From contig NZ_MVDG02000001.1 in the NCBI RefSeq assembly GCF_002008315.2, positions 62,001 to 126,000 on the forward strand: a DNA stretch of 64,000 nucleotides, written 5' to 3'. Under the pieces are notes generated by a model. It saw nothing but the letters and a program-made list of their open reading frames with translations, was not told the origin of the DNA and did no database searches. This document shows, in pieces, positions 24,789 to 34,081 of the stretch (position 1 is the stretch's first letter; the number at the start of each line of letters is the position of its first letter). The position numbers were made by a program, and so were the translations under genes. The DNA comes from Arthrobacter sp. KBS0703. Lineage in GTDB: Bacteria > Actinomycetota > Actinomycetes > Actinomycetales > Micrococcaceae.

Positions 24789-26000
24789 ATGGTCGAGGCT
24801 TTTCTGGTTGGCGGTGCCCGCACCCCGGTAGGGCGATACGGCGGTGCGCTTTCGGCGGTCCGCCCGGATGACCTGGCCGCGCTGGTGGTCCGCGAGGCTG
24901 TGGCCCGGGGCGGAGTCGACCCGGACGCCATCGACGAAGTGATCCTCGGCAACGCCAACGGCGCCGGCGAGGAGAACCGCAACGTGGCGCGGATGGCCAC
25001 CATCCTTGCCGGGCTGCCCCTCCACATCCCGGGCATTACCGTGAACCGGCTGTGCGCTTCCGGGCTGAGCGCCATCATCATGGCCAGCCAGATGATCAAG
25101 TCCGGCGCCGCGGACATCGTGGTGGCCGGCGGCGTCGAATCCATGAGCCGCGCGCCGTGGGTCCAGGAAAAGCCGCAGGCTGCCTTCGCGAAGCCGGGGG
25201 AAATCTTCGACACCTCCATCGGCTGGCGCTTCGTGAACCCGCTGTTCAAAAAGGGCGAGCTGTCGCGGGACGGCAAGATGACTTTCTCCATGCCGGAAAC
25301 CGCTGAGGAAGTGGGCCGGGTGGACGGCATCTCCCGCGAGGACGCGGACGCCTTCGCCGTCCGGTCGCACGAAAAGTCCCTCGCAGCCATCGCGGCGGGG
25401 CGCTTCAGGGACGAGATCGTCCCGGTGACGGTCAAAACCCGGAAAGCCGAGACCGTGGTGGACACGGACGAGGGCCCCCGCGCCGGCACCACCATGGACG
25501 TGCTTGCCGGTCTCCGGCCGGTGGTTCCCGGCGGCTCCGTCGTCACGGCAGGCAACTCCTCCACGCTCAACGACGGCGCCTCCGCCATCATCGTGGCCTC
25601 CGAGGCAGCCATCCAAAGGCTCGGCCTCACGCCGCGGGCCCGGATCATCGACGGCGCCTCCGCCGGCTGCGAACCCGAAATCATGGGCATCGGACCGGTT
25701 CCGGCCACCCAGAAGGTGCTCAAGCGAAGCGGACTCAGCGTCGGTGACCTTGGCGCCGTCGAACTTAACGAAGCCTTCGCCACGCAGTCGCTGGCCAGCA
25801 TGCGGCGGCTGGGCCTGGACCCGGACATCGTGAACAACGACGGCGGGGCCATCGCCCTGGGGCATCCGCTGGGTTCCAGCGGGTCGAGGATCGCCATCAC
25901 CCTGCTGGGCCGGATGGAGCGCGAAGACGCGCGGATCGGCCTGGCCACCATGTGCATCGGCGTGGGCCAGGGCACGGCCATGCTGCTGGAGCGTGTCTGA
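24789..26000 (+). CDS. Thiolase (acetyl-CoA acyltransferase), probably PaaJ-like
   Basis: The 403-residue thiolase II carries nucleophile Cys in NRLCASGLSAI (about 91), His in NDGGAIALGHPLGSSG (about 360) and the second Cys in TMCIGVGQG (about 390). In this setting it probably splits 3-oxoadipyl-CoA or the 3-oxo-5,6-dehydrosuberyl-CoA formed in phenylacetate breakdown. That role is inferred from the neighbours and the shared operator. A TGATG overlap joins it to the enoyl-CoA hydratase. The start ATG follows AAAAGGATG closely. Confidence 0.9.
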   Translation: MVEAFLVGGARTPVGRYGGALSAVRPDDLAALVVREAVARGGVDPDAIDEVILGNANGAGEENRNVARMATILAGLPLHIPGITVNRLCASGLSAIIMASQMIKSGAADIVVAGGVESMSRAPWVQEKPQAAFAKPGEIFDTSIGWRFVNPLFKKGELSRDGKMTFSMPETAEEVGRVDGISREDADAFAVRSHEKSLAAIAAGRFRDEIVPVTVKTRKAETVVDTDEGPRAGTTMDVLAGLRPVVPGGSVVTAGNSSTLNDGASAIIVASEAAIQRLGLTPRARIIDGASAGCEPEIMGIGPVPATQKVLKRSGLSVGDLGAVELNEAFATQSLASMRRLGLDPDIVNNDGGAIALGHPLGSSGSRIAITLLGRMEREDARIGLATMCIGVGQGTAMLLERV

Positions 26001-26836
26001 TGGCCGGCCCGGACACCGCGAACGGACACTTGAGCACCTTGGATTTCAGCACGCTGCTGGTGGAGGAGCGCGACGACCGCGTGGTGGTGCTCCTGAACCG
26101 CCCTGAAGTCCGCAACGCGATCGACCAGCAGATGGTGGACGAGCTGCACGCCGTGTGTGCCGCGCTGGAGCAGAATCCCAAGGTGCTCATCATCGCCGGA
26201 GTGGAGGGTGTGTTTGCCTCCGGCGCGGACATCGCCCAGCTCCGCGAGCGGCGCCGTGACGACGCCCTGGCCGGCATCAACTCCACGATCTTCGTCCGCA
26301 TTGCCAAGCTCCCCATGCCCGTGATCGCGGCGCTGGACGGCTACTGCCTGGGCGGCGGGGCTGAGCTGGCCTATGCGGCCGACTTCAGGATCGGCACGCC
26401 GAGCGTGCGGATCGGCAATCCCGAAACCGGCCTCGGAATCCTGGCCGCCGCCGGAGCCAGCTGGCGGCTGAAGGAGCTCGTGGGGGAGCCGGTGGCCAAG
26501 GAGATTCTCCTGGCGGGACGCGTCCTGCGGGCGGAAGAGGCGCTGAGGGTCAACCTGATCACCGAGATCCACGAGGCTCCGGTGCTCATGGACGGAGCAC
26601 ACCAGCTCGCGGACCGCATCGCCCGGCAGGATCCGCTGGCCGTGCGGATCACCAAGTCCGTCTTCCACGCGCCCGCGGAAGCCCACCCGCTGATCGACCA
26701 GCTGGCGCAGGGCATCCTCTTCGAATCGCAGGCCAAGTTCGACCGCATGCAGGCGTTCCTGGACAAGAAAGCTTCGGGCACGAAGGCCCCGGGCAAAACC
26801 TCAGAAGCAGACAGCACAGACAGGACCAAGCCATGA
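26000..26836 (+). CDS. Enoyl-CoA hydratase/isomerase, phenylacetate type (PaaF/PaaG-like)
   Basis: This 278-residue crotonase-fold protein has ASGADIAQLRERR for the first oxyanion-hole loop. DGYCLGGGAELAYAADFRIG follows with one catalytic glutamate, and NPETGLGILAAAGASWRL with the second. The C-terminal helices end in a Lys/Ser/Thr-rich tail. It lies between thiolase and dehydrogenase with overlapping ends on both sides, so the three act as a beta-oxidation unit. Whether it is the hydratase or the ring isomerase cannot be settled by reading. Confidence 0.9.
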   Translation: MAGPDTANGHLSTLDFSTLLVEERDDRVVVLLNRPEVRNAIDQQMVDELHAVCAALEQNPKVLIIAGVEGVFASGADIAQLRERRRDDALAGINSTIFVRIAKLPMPVIAALDGYCLGGGAELAYAADFRIGTPSVRIGNPETGLGILAAAGASWRLKELVGEPVAKEILLAGRVLRAEEALRVNLITEIHEAPVLMDGAHQLADRIARQDPLAVRITKSVFHAPAEAHPLIDQLAQGILFESQAKFDRMQAFLDKKASGTKAPGKTSEADSTDRTKP

Positions 26837-27687
26837 CCGCCATTCCCCAGCACGTCGGAGTTCTCGGCGGCGGCCGGATGGGCGCAGGCATCGCCCACGC
26901 CTTCCTTATCAAGGGCGCCAACGTGGTGGTGGTGGAGCGCGACGACGACGCTGCCGCCGGCGCCCGCACGCGTGTGGCCGAAGCCGTGGCGAAGTCCGCC
27001 GCCCGCGGCGTGCTCGAGGGGTCCGCGGACGACGTCCTGTCCCGGTTCAGCACCTCGACCGACTACACGTCCTTTGCCGGCTGCGGCCTGGTGGTGGAGG
27101 CGGTTCCGGAGGACTTCGAGCTGAAGGTCAGCGCGCTCAAGGCTGTGGAGGAGCAGCTGGGGCACGAGGCAGTCCTGGCCTCCAACACGTCTTCGCTGTC
27201 GGTGACGGATCTCGCGGCCCAGCTGCAGCGGCCCGCCAACTTCGTGGGGCTGCACTTCTTCAACCCGGTGCCGGCGTCAACCCTGATCGAAGTGGTGCTG
27301 GCCAAGGAGACGTCGCCCGCTCTGGCGAGTGCGGCGAAAGCCTGGACCGAAGCGCTGGGCAAGACCGCCGTCGTCGTCAATGATGCTCCGGGGTTTGCTT
27401 CCTCACGCCTGGGCGTGGCGATTGCGCTGGAGGCCATGCGGATGGTGGAGGAGGGCGTGGCATCCGCGGCGGACATCGATGCCGCCATGGTCCTTGGCTA
27501 CAAGCACCCCACCGGCCCGCTCAGGACCACCGACATCGTGGGCCTGGATGTGCGGCTCGGCATCGCGGAATACCTGCACTCGACGCTGGGGGAGCGCTTC
27601 GCGCCGCCGCAGATCCTCAAGGACAAGGTGGCACGCGGCGAACTGGGCCGGAAGACGGGCAAGGGCTTCTTCGACTGGGCCGACTGA
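26833..27687 (+). CDS. 3-hydroxyacyl-CoA dehydrogenase (PaaH-like)
   Basis: The 284-residue NAD-dependent dehydrogenase has a dinucleotide fold GVLGGGRMGAGIAHAF at residues 7-22 and VVVERDDDAA as acidic end of the second strand. The catalytic His lies in GLHFFNPVPAS, and the C-terminal domain has DIVGLDVRLGIAEYLH. It oxidises 3-hydroxyadipyl-CoA-type intermediates of phenylacetate breakdown, by context. The start overlaps the preceding stop (ATGA). No clear terminator follows. Confidence 0.92.
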   Translation: MTAIPQHVGVLGGGRMGAGIAHAFLIKGANVVVVERDDDAAAGARTRVAEAVAKSAARGVLEGSADDVLSRFSTSTDYTSFAGCGLVVEAVPEDFELKVSALKAVEEQLGHEAVLASNTSSLSVTDLAAQLQRPANFVGLHFFNPVPASTLIEVVLAKETSPALASAAKAWTEALGKTAVVVNDAPGFASSRLGVAIALEAMRMVEEGVASAADIDAAMVLGYKHPTGPLRTTDIVGLDVRLGIAEYLHSTLGERFAPPQILKDKVARGELGRKTGKGFFDWAD

Positions 27688-27739
27688 GCGGGTGAGTCGC
27701 ATGCCGTTGAGGAAGGCTCAGCGCCCCTAGAATCAGGGG

Positions 27740-28204
27740 ATGCCGGAGTCCAAGAGCAATCCCGTGTCCTGGCCCTCGCAGCTGGTTGCCGGCCTGATCG
27801 ATGCCGCCGTTTTCTGGACCGTGCCTGTGCTCGCGGTGACGCTCGGAGCTGAGCGGTATGGGCAGGGAGCCATGCTGGTGGCCGCGGCTTCATGGGTGGC
27901 GCTTCTGCTGATTTTCTGGGCGATGCACGCGAAGGGACACACGCCGGGGTCTGCCGTGTCGGGGTTCCGCTTCCTTACGTGGAAGAACCAGCTTCCGGGC
28001 GTGAAGTACGGACTCGCGCTGGTGTTCGCGCGCGTGCTGGCTCCTCCGGTCTGGGTGGCGGTTGCCGTGATCGCGTCCGACCCGGGCAGTGGGCCGTTGC
28101 CCGGTCTCGACGGGTTCCCCATCATCGGCGAACGGACGGGCAGGCGGCGGTTCCTCGAAGCCGCGGACGATTGCTGGGACAGCTACTGTGAGCGCTGGGG
28201 CTAG
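27740..28204 (+). CDS. RDD-like membrane protein
   Basis: The 154-residue protein has about three TM helices. A first segment with SQLVAGLIDAAVFWTVPVLA, a middle segment, then GHTPGSAVSGFRFLTW resemble the RDD family (the Asp in the first helix and the GxTxG loop are present). The C-terminus is charged, with DDCWDSYCERWG. Function of the family is largely unknown; some members affect ion balance. It starts 52 bases after the dehydrogenase but has its own short leader. Confidence 0.72.
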   Translation: MPESKSNPVSWPSQLVAGLIDAAVFWTVPVLAVTLGAERYGQGAMLVAAASWVALLLIFWAMHAKGHTPGSAVSGFRFLTWKNQLPGVKYGLALVFARVLAPPVWVAVAVIASDPGSGPLPGLDGFPIIGERTGRRRFLEAADDCWDSYCERWG

Positions 28205-28274
28205 CGGAAACGCTGGGTTGCCGGTGAGGCGCGCTCGAGCGGGTGCCGCGAGCGGGTGCCGCCCTGCCGCCCGG

Positions 28275-28703
28275 CTAGCGCGAAAAAATGCCCTTCCCGG
28301 ATTCCATGTCGATCGGCAGCGAGGAGTGCTCGTGGACGATCTTCCACGCGCCGTCCTGCTTCGCAAGGTTGAGCGTGAGCCGGTTCGTCATTGACCGCTG
28401 GCGCTCGCCCTGGGCCGAGACGCCGGTGAAGGTCACCGCCGCATGACCGAACGCGATGTCCGCCCCGATGGAGGACCGCACGTCATGAAACTCGACCTCG
28501 ACGCGCTCGTCGCCCAGCGAGCCGAACCACCCGGCCGCCATCTCGCGCCATTCGCCGATGCCGCTGTACTGCCACTGCCCCCACGAATCGAAGACGTGGA
28601 CGTCGTCGGCGTACAGCGCGGTGAATGCCTCCACGTCCTTGGCGTGGACGGCGGCGGCGTAGGCCGCCAGGGCATGCGTCACGGGGGTGGGCTCGTGGGT
28701 CAT
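28275..28703 (-). CDS. SnoaL-like/NTF2-fold protein (DUF4440 type)
   Basis: This 142-residue single-domain NTF2-fold protein reads HALAAYAAAVHAKDVEAFTALYADDVHVFDSWGQW, then GWFGSLGDERVEVEFHDV, and ends WKIVHEHSSLPIDMESGKG. Such proteins are polyketide-cyclase-like or ketosteroid-isomerase-like, mostly of unknown function. The ATG at 28703 follows AAGGAGCC. The gene is convergent with the RDD-like gene and divergent from the GNAT gene. Confidence 0.88.
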   Translation of the reverse strand: MTHEPTPVTHALAAYAAAVHAKDVEAFTALYADDVHVFDSWGQWQYSGIGEWREMAAGWFGSLGDERVEVEFHDVRSSIGADIAFGHAAVTFTGVSAQGERQRSMTNRLTLNLAKQDGAWKIVHEHSSLPIDMESGKGIFSR

Positions 28704-28786
28704 GGATCGGCTCCTTGGTGTCCGTCGGTAGGGGAATCCTACAACTGGCGGCCAAACCGGAGGCGATCGGCCCCTAGGATGGTGCG

Positions 28787-29395
28787 GTGAACGCGATCCA
28801 ACCAATCACCCTGACCGGCACATATGTCACGCTCGAGCCGCTGGAGCACAGCCACCATGATGGACTCGTGGACGCCGCCCGGGACGGCGACCTCTGGAAG
28901 CTTTGGTACACGTCCGTGCCCGCACCCCAGCAGATGGCGGCCGAGATCGACCGCCGGCTGGCGCTCCAGGCGCAGGGCTCGATGCTGCCGTTCACCACCC
29001 GGCTGGTGGATCCGGTCACCGGCGGTCCCGGCAGGGTGATCGGCATGACCACGTACATGAACATCGACGCTGCCACGCCCCGCGTTGAGATCGGGTCAAC
29101 CTGGAATGCGGCGTCATCGCATGGCAGCGGCAGCAACCCGGATTCCAAGCTGCTGCTCCTGCGTCATGCCTTTGAAACCCTGGGTTGCCCCGCCGTCGAA
29201 TTCCGCACGCACTGGCTGAACCACCAGTCCCGCGAGGCAATCGCAAGGCTGGGGGCCAAGCAGGACGGCGTGCTCCGCAGCCATTCCCGGACCGCGGACG
29301 GCGTGCTCCGGGACACCGTGGTGTTCTCGATCCTCGAGCACGAGTGGCCCATGGTCCGGAATGGCCTTGAATTCAGGCTTGCCAAGCAGCGGTAG
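28787..29395 (+). CDS. GNAT family N-acetyltransferase
   Basis: The 202-residue protein resembles RimJ/RimL-type acetyltransferases. It has ITLTGTYVTLEPLEHSHHDGL at the N-terminus and GRVIGMTTYMNIDAATPRVEIGSTW. The helix SKLLLLRHAFETLGCPAVEFRTHWLNHQSREAIARLGA follows, as in the family, and KQDGVLRSHSRTADGVLRDTVVFS closes the fold. Start is GTG. The substrate may be a protein N-terminus or a small molecule. It has a 5' gap of 83 bases to the divergent NTF2-like gene. Confidence 0.88.
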   Translation: MNAIQPITLTGTYVTLEPLEHSHHDGLVDAARDGDLWKLWYTSVPAPQQMAAEIDRRLALQAQGSMLPFTTRLVDPVTGGPGRVIGMTTYMNIDAATPRVEIGSTWNAASSHGSGSNPDSKLLLLRHAFETLGCPAVEFRTHWLNHQSREAIARLGAKQDGVLRSHSRTADGVLRDTVVFSILEHEWPMVRNGLEFRLAKQR

Positions 29396-29436
29396 CCCGG
29401 CCGGGGCTTCAGCATTCGCGGCAGAAAACGCCAGGA

Positions 29437-30306
29437 CTAGGGCGCCAAGGCCGCGGCCACGGCAGCCCTGTAACCGCTGGTGTAGCCGGTGGCGGTTGGG
29501 TGGAACGTGTCCAGCGGCTGTTCGCCCGGCGGGCAGGTGGCACTGAGCTGGCATTGCGGCTGAAGCCCCACAATCCACGGGCTGGCCGATCCCACTCCGT
29601 GGTTGACGAACTGGTTGGTGACGCTGACGTACTTTGTTCTGGTCGCCAGCGCCGAGAGGGCGATGGTCGCATTCAGCAGGTCAGCCGCGGAGTTCATGGT
29701 TTTTGCCGCGGCCTTCTGTTCAGCGGGCATGAGGTCGCTGACGGTGAACAGCCGGGGGTAGCCGGTGAGCACCACCTTGGCGCGGGGGGCCTTCTGTTTG
29801 ATCAGCGCCACCATGGCCTTGATCTTTGCGGGCAGCTTGGGAAGCTTCACGGCCAGCGAATTGAACAGCGCTGCCTTGCACCCGGCGGTGGCCGTGGACG
29901 GGACACAGTTGGCCGCCACTGCTCCGGTGTCGATGTCGTTTCCGCCAACCGTCACGGTGATGACCGACGCATTCGCCAAGTACGGTGCCGAGGCCGGATC
30001 GAGTGAGGCACCGTTCACCACCGCGGAGACACCCTCTGTGGTGTACCCAAAACAGCCCCAGTTGAAGCCATGCAGCTGAGTGGAGTAGGCCGAGGCTGTC
30101 TGGCGGCAGTCGGTGGGAGCGGGAAACGAGTTTGGCAGGTATGCCCCGCCGCCCGTTCCGGCCGCGTACGAGTCGCCCAGCCCGATATAGATCGGCTGCG
30201 GGTCAGCAGTGGCTGGAGCGGCGGCAAAGCCTGCCGTGAGCGCCAGAGCGGCGAGGACGCCGGTAAAACGGGCGGCACGACGCCGAAGCAGTTTTTTGGT
30301 TAACAC
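29437..30306 (-). CDS. Secreted SGNH/GDSL hydrolase
   Basis: The 289-residue exported hydrolase has a twin-Arg-rich basic start LLRRRAARF, a hydrophobic core ALALTAGFAAAPATA and cleavage near ATA-DP. Block I is YIGLGDSYAAGTG with the catalytic Ser. Block III is VTVGGNDID with the oxyanion Asn, and block V has DTFHPTATGY with the Asp/His pair. It belongs to the family of Streptomyces lipase/esterase SCO1725-type proteins. Substrate is probably an acyl ester. Six cysteines suggest three disulphides. Start is GTG preceded by GAGGGGG. It is monocistronic. Confidence 0.93.
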   Translation of the reverse strand: MLTKKLLRRRAARFTGVLAALALTAGFAAAPATADPQPIYIGLGDSYAAGTGGGAYLPNSFPAPTDCRQTASAYSTQLHGFNWGCFGYTTEGVSAVVNGASLDPASAPYLANASVITVTVGGNDIDTGAVAANCVPSTATAGCKAALFNSLAVKLPKLPAKIKAMVALIKQKAPRAKVVLTGYPRLFTVSDLMPAEQKAAAKTMNSAADLLNATIALSALATRTKYVSVTNQFVNHGVGSASPWIVGLQPQCQLSATCPPGEQPLDTFHPTATGYTSGYRAAVAAALAP

Positions 30307-30562
30307 AATGAAACCCCCTCATTCAGGGAAAACCATGGACACAGGCGCAGGAGATGCTGCGGAGAAATCGGCAAGCGATGACGAATGCCCGCCGAGCGGC
30401 AGGCATGGAATCTGACGGCGCGGTGCGGCGCTCATTGCCCAAGGGTACGCCCGGCAGGGCGGCCATGATCCGAGAACGTGTACTCGCTTTTATATCGCCT
30501 AAACGTGAACTACCCGGACCCGCCCGGTGCTGTCGCTGCGCCGGGTGTGGTTAGCTGGCACC

Positions 30563-31276
30563 GTGAATGCGAAGGATCAGGCACCTGTGGGCTGGGACGG
30601 CGCGGTGAACGCCTGGCGCGTCGCAGGCTCCGTTTACCGGATGGGGCGGCGCGAATGGGTCACGCGGGCCGGCTGGAAAGAGGCCTACGACGACGGCGTC
30701 CGCACCATCATCGACCTGCGCAATGCCGCCGAACGGCAGCCCCGTCACACCGATCCCGACGTGGGCGACGCGCTCGACGCATTCGAGGTCGTCTTCACGC
30801 CCACCGAGGATCCGGACCACCGCGAGTTCCAAGCCCTGTGCGATCCGTACCTGAACGACCCCGCCCACTATGCCGCCAACGCCCGGATCTTCCCCGACAA
30901 ACTGGCAGCCGTGTTCAAGGCCGTGGCCGCTGCGTCCGGCGGAGTGGTGATCCACTGTTCGGCCGGACGGGACCGCAGCGGCATGATCGCGGCCATGCTG
31001 CAGGACCTGGCCGGCGCCAGCGATCACGACATCGTGGCCGGCTACCAGGCCGCGATGCGCGCCATCAACGAGCGCCACCGGACGCTGTGGCCACCGCACC
31101 CGCACGAACGGTACCTCGATGACGACACGTTCGCGCCGCTCCTCGAGCGCCGCGGCGCTGTGGTCCTGGACTTCGTGCGGGAGCTCAACACCCGGCAGTT
31201 CCTGTTGCGGAATGGCGTCTCCGAGCCGGAGCTGGCAGCCGTTTTGTCTGCCCTCGGCGCTAGGGTGGCCCTGTGA
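30563..31276 (+). CDS. Tyrosine-protein phosphatase (Y-phosphatase3 type)
   Basis: The 237-residue phosphatase carries the P-loop VIHCSAGRDRSGM near residue 131, the Cys-x5-Arg motif of the dual-specificity/PtpB-like family. Its partner segment RTIIDLRNAAERQ lies near 45. YQAAMRAINERH and DFVRELNTRQFLLRNGVSE fit the lid helices. The GTG at 30563 lacks a strong ribosome-binding site; a more upstream in-frame start adds 12 residues. Stop and next start overlap (GTGA), so the serine protease gene downstream is co-transcribed. Confidence 0.88.
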   Translation: MNAKDQAPVGWDGAVNAWRVAGSVYRMGRREWVTRAGWKEAYDDGVRTIIDLRNAAERQPRHTDPDVGDALDAFEVVFTPTEDPDHREFQALCDPYLNDPAHYAANARIFPDKLAAVFKAVAAASGGVVIHCSAGRDRSGMIAAMLQDLAGASDHDIVAGYQAAMRAINERHRTLWPPHPHERYLDDDTFAPLLERRGAVVLDFVRELNTRQFLLRNGVSEPELAAVLSALGARVAL

Positions 31277-33619
31277 CTTCTTCCGCGTACGGCGCCGCAG
31301 CCCGGCGCGCGCTTGCCTTGGGGGCGGCAGGAGCATTGGCGCTCGGTGCTGTTTTCGCTTCCGTGCCCGCTTCGGCTGCGGAAAGCACGACGACGGCAGT
31401 CACCGGGGGTTCTGCGCCTCCGCCCGTTTCGTCCCCGGCATCCGGGGGATCTCGGGCATCAAAGGATTCGGGGGCCACTGGCACCGCTGACCCGGCCGCC
31501 CCTGGCGCCCGGGTTGCGGCCGGAAATATTGCCGAAGAAGGTCTCGCTGAGGCCGTTCAGCGGGATCTGGGCATGACGGTGGCGGAATTCGACGCCGCAG
31601 GCGCCCAGGGCAAGCGCGCGGCCGACGCCATGGCCGCCCTCCGCGAGCTTCCGGGATTCGTGGCGATGCGCCTGCGCCAGGGAAAAATCCTCGTCGAAGG
31701 CGCCGGCCCCGCGCTCAACAAGGCGATTGGTGCCCTCAACGCAGCCGATGCTGCCCGGCGGAACGAGTTTGTGCTCGTTCCGCCGGGCACAAATCTCGGG
31801 GCTACCGCACCGGAACCAACATCGCCCGTGAACACACCGGCGGAATTACCCGCCCCGACCCGGGCCGGCCAGGGCGCTCCGGCCCAGGACATTTCCGGGC
31901 CGGGCGCATCCGGGCAGGCAGCGACGCCGCCGGCTGCTCCGGTGCAGGGGACTGACCAGGCAAAGTCGCTCCAGGCCACAAGTACGGACCAGCTCTACCG
32001 GGCGTATGTGCGCGATGTCGGGGCAGCCGGTCTTCAGGCAGTGGCCGCCGCGGACGGCAAATTCATCATCCGCACGGGCGGCCTCAATGCGCCCGAAACC
32101 GGTGCAGCAACCGATACCGCCGCCGCCGGGGCTCCGCCCGGAGCTGACCCCGTCGCCGCAGCACGAGACAGGTCCTCCGCAGCGGCCGGGGATCCGGCAT
32201 CCGCCGCCGAGCCCGCGCCGGCCGGCCAGCCCGGTGAGCCCCACATGTCGCCGTCGGATTTCGTAGCCCGATACGCCAACGTGGTGCTGGAAAAGGCTGA
32301 TCCCATCGCCAGCGAAGAGGACTTCCTCGGCGGCCAGGGGTACCGGATCGACGGCCGGGTTGTCTGCTCCGCAGGATTCAGCGCCTTCAGCCCAGACGGC
32401 AAGCCCCTGGTGCTAACCGCGGGGCACTGCGCGGACGACGGCGCCGCAAAGCTGGCCGAGGTCACCCTGCCCGCCGGCGATCCGGCCGGCGGATTCCTGG
32501 CGGAAAGCGGGGTCACCGGAGAGCTTGGGACGTTCGGCTTCAGCCAGTTCGGCGGGCCGGGAAACGCACGGATCACGGATCCCGCCAACCCGGGGGCGCC
32601 AGGTACCGACATCGCGGTCATTGAGTCCATCCGCTCCGATCTGGACCTGCTCCCGGCCGCCACCAAGTGGCAGAATCCCGCAGATCTTGGCGCCGGCTCC
32701 GTCCCGATCGTCGGCACAGCGGCTCCGCTCGAAGGCCAGGCCGTATGCCGCTCGGGGCGCACCGAGGGCTGGTCGTGCGGAACCGTGGATGAGGTGGGGA
32801 TCTACGTAGTCGGCGGAAGCTCAGGAGATCCCGATGACCTCCGGTCTTTCCGTGGGTTCCTGTCCACCTCCGTGCAGTCCAGCGGCGGCGATTCGGGCGG
32901 TCCCTGGATCAGTGGAAACTACGCGGTGGGGACGCATTCGGCCGGCAACGCGAGGTCGTCGGTGGAGAACTTCGCCGTTGCGGCAACCCTGGAGCAGTCG
33001 CTCGCCGTCCTGCCGGGTGTGCAGCTCAGGCTCTTTTTGAACAAACCCGTACTTACGGCGCCCCTGCCGGCCGGGCCGGTTGTGGCGGGGCAGCGCATCG
33101 CGGGCAGGCTTGCCGCGGCGCCGGCGGCGGATGTGCCGGCGGGAACACAGGTCCGAATCACCCTGCCTGGCAGCGAACCGTTTGACGTGGCAGTGGACGC
33201 CGGCGGCAACTGGTCCTTCACCGCGCCGGCGTCAGCCACGCAGTTCACGGCACAGGCCATCAACGGCTTCAGCCGGTCCGCCCTGAGCAGCTTCAGCACG
33301 GTTCCCACACCCGCCCCGCCAAAGCCGGGCACGCGGTCGAATCCGCCCGCCGCGGGCCAGCCCGCTGTCCCGTCCCGGCCTGCAGCGGCGCACGGGGACC
33401 AGCCCGCCGTCCTCACCCCGGCAGCCGAACCGTCCGTTGTCGCGGCGCTGCCGGACAGGCTCGCGGACATCGCCATCGGGGACGGCGCCGGCACGGCGAC
33501 GCTGGCAGACACGGGCGCGTCCGGCCTGTCTCTTATACACACTTGGCGGGGTCGCCGGTGCCGCGCTCGTGCTCGGCGGCGCGCTATTGGTGGCTCTCAG
33601 GCGCCGCGGCAGGCGTTAA
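31273..33619 (+). CDS. Cell-wall-anchored serine protease with LADTG sorting signal, broken by adapter fragment
   Basis: This is an exported chymotrypsin-like protease of about 780 residues. The signal peptide (GAAGALALGAVFASVPASA) is followed by a pro-region with AVQRDLGMTVAEF (about 95-290) similar to S1E peptidase propeptides. The protease domain has the triad His in LTAGHC, Asp in GTDIAVIES and Ser in SSGGDSGGPW. After it come an Ig-like domain (about 600-660), a Pro-rich linker and LADTG at 33500-33515. A C-terminal hydrophobic stretch GVAGAALVLGGALLVAL and RRRGRR then complete a class-E-type sortase signal. The adapter fragment at 33526-33541 shifts the frame; the true stop is at 33619. 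Start GTG overlaps the phosphatase stop. Confidence 0.87.
33526..33541. other. Adapter artefact 2: truncated mosaic end
   Basis: The first 16 bases of the mosaic end (CTGTCTCTTATACACA) sit between LADTGASG and the hydrophobic tail of the protease. A few native codons are probably lost. In other frames it makes the false peptide words LSLIH and CLLYT. Confidence 0.85.
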
Positions 33620-33655
33620 CTGGTTGTAGCCGCTGCTCAGCCGACGCCCGGCGGG

Positions 33656-33964
33656 CTATTTCGCGGCCATGCCGATCGTGGCAGCCTCATCCAGTGTGTG
33701 AGGCTCAAAGTGTTCAACTATTTCGCGGATCGACTGGAGACCTTCAGTGAACGCCGCCGATGCCCGCCACCGTTCGATCTGGTCCACCGATTCCCACGGC
33801 CCTGTACTGATGAAACGGTTAGGCACGTCCCGGTCGTGCATCAGAACCCCTTTGGCTTCCGGGAAATCCGTCTGCGTTCGTGCGGCCATGTCCTGCCACG
33901 CCTTCACGAAATCGTCCTCATGGCCCGGTTTGATGAGCCAGATTCCCAAGGTATATACCGACAC
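33656..33964 (-). CDS. Antibiotic-biosynthesis-monooxygenase-like domain protein
   Basis: The 102-residue protein is a dimeric ferredoxin-like ABM domain: VYTLGIWLIKPGHEDDFVKAWQDMA, then GVLMHDRDVPNRFISTGPWESVDQIERWRAS. Such small proteins act as monooxygenases without cofactor, or as haem-degrading or stress-related enzymes; which one applies cannot be read. It is convergent with the protease gene. The ATG at 33964 has a weak ribosome-binding site. Confidence 0.85.
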   Translation of the reverse strand: MSVYTLGIWLIKPGHEDDFVKAWQDMAARTQTDFPEAKGVLMHDRDVPNRFISTGPWESVDQIERWRASAAFTEGLQSIREIVEHFEPHTLDEAATIGMAAK

Positions 33965-34081
33965 GATCCACCACCTCCATGGCGCAAAGAGCAGTTACCT
34001 TGATTATCTTCCGGTGCCGGGGCGCGCGGAAGGTCCCAAAATGAAGTGCCCGGCGCCCTGCTGTGCCGGTCCGGCGGGGTA

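Noticed and set aside
24746..26686. 646-codon minus-strand open frame
   Set aside because: Antisense to the thiolase and hydratase genes, which have full active-site motifs and overlapping starts.
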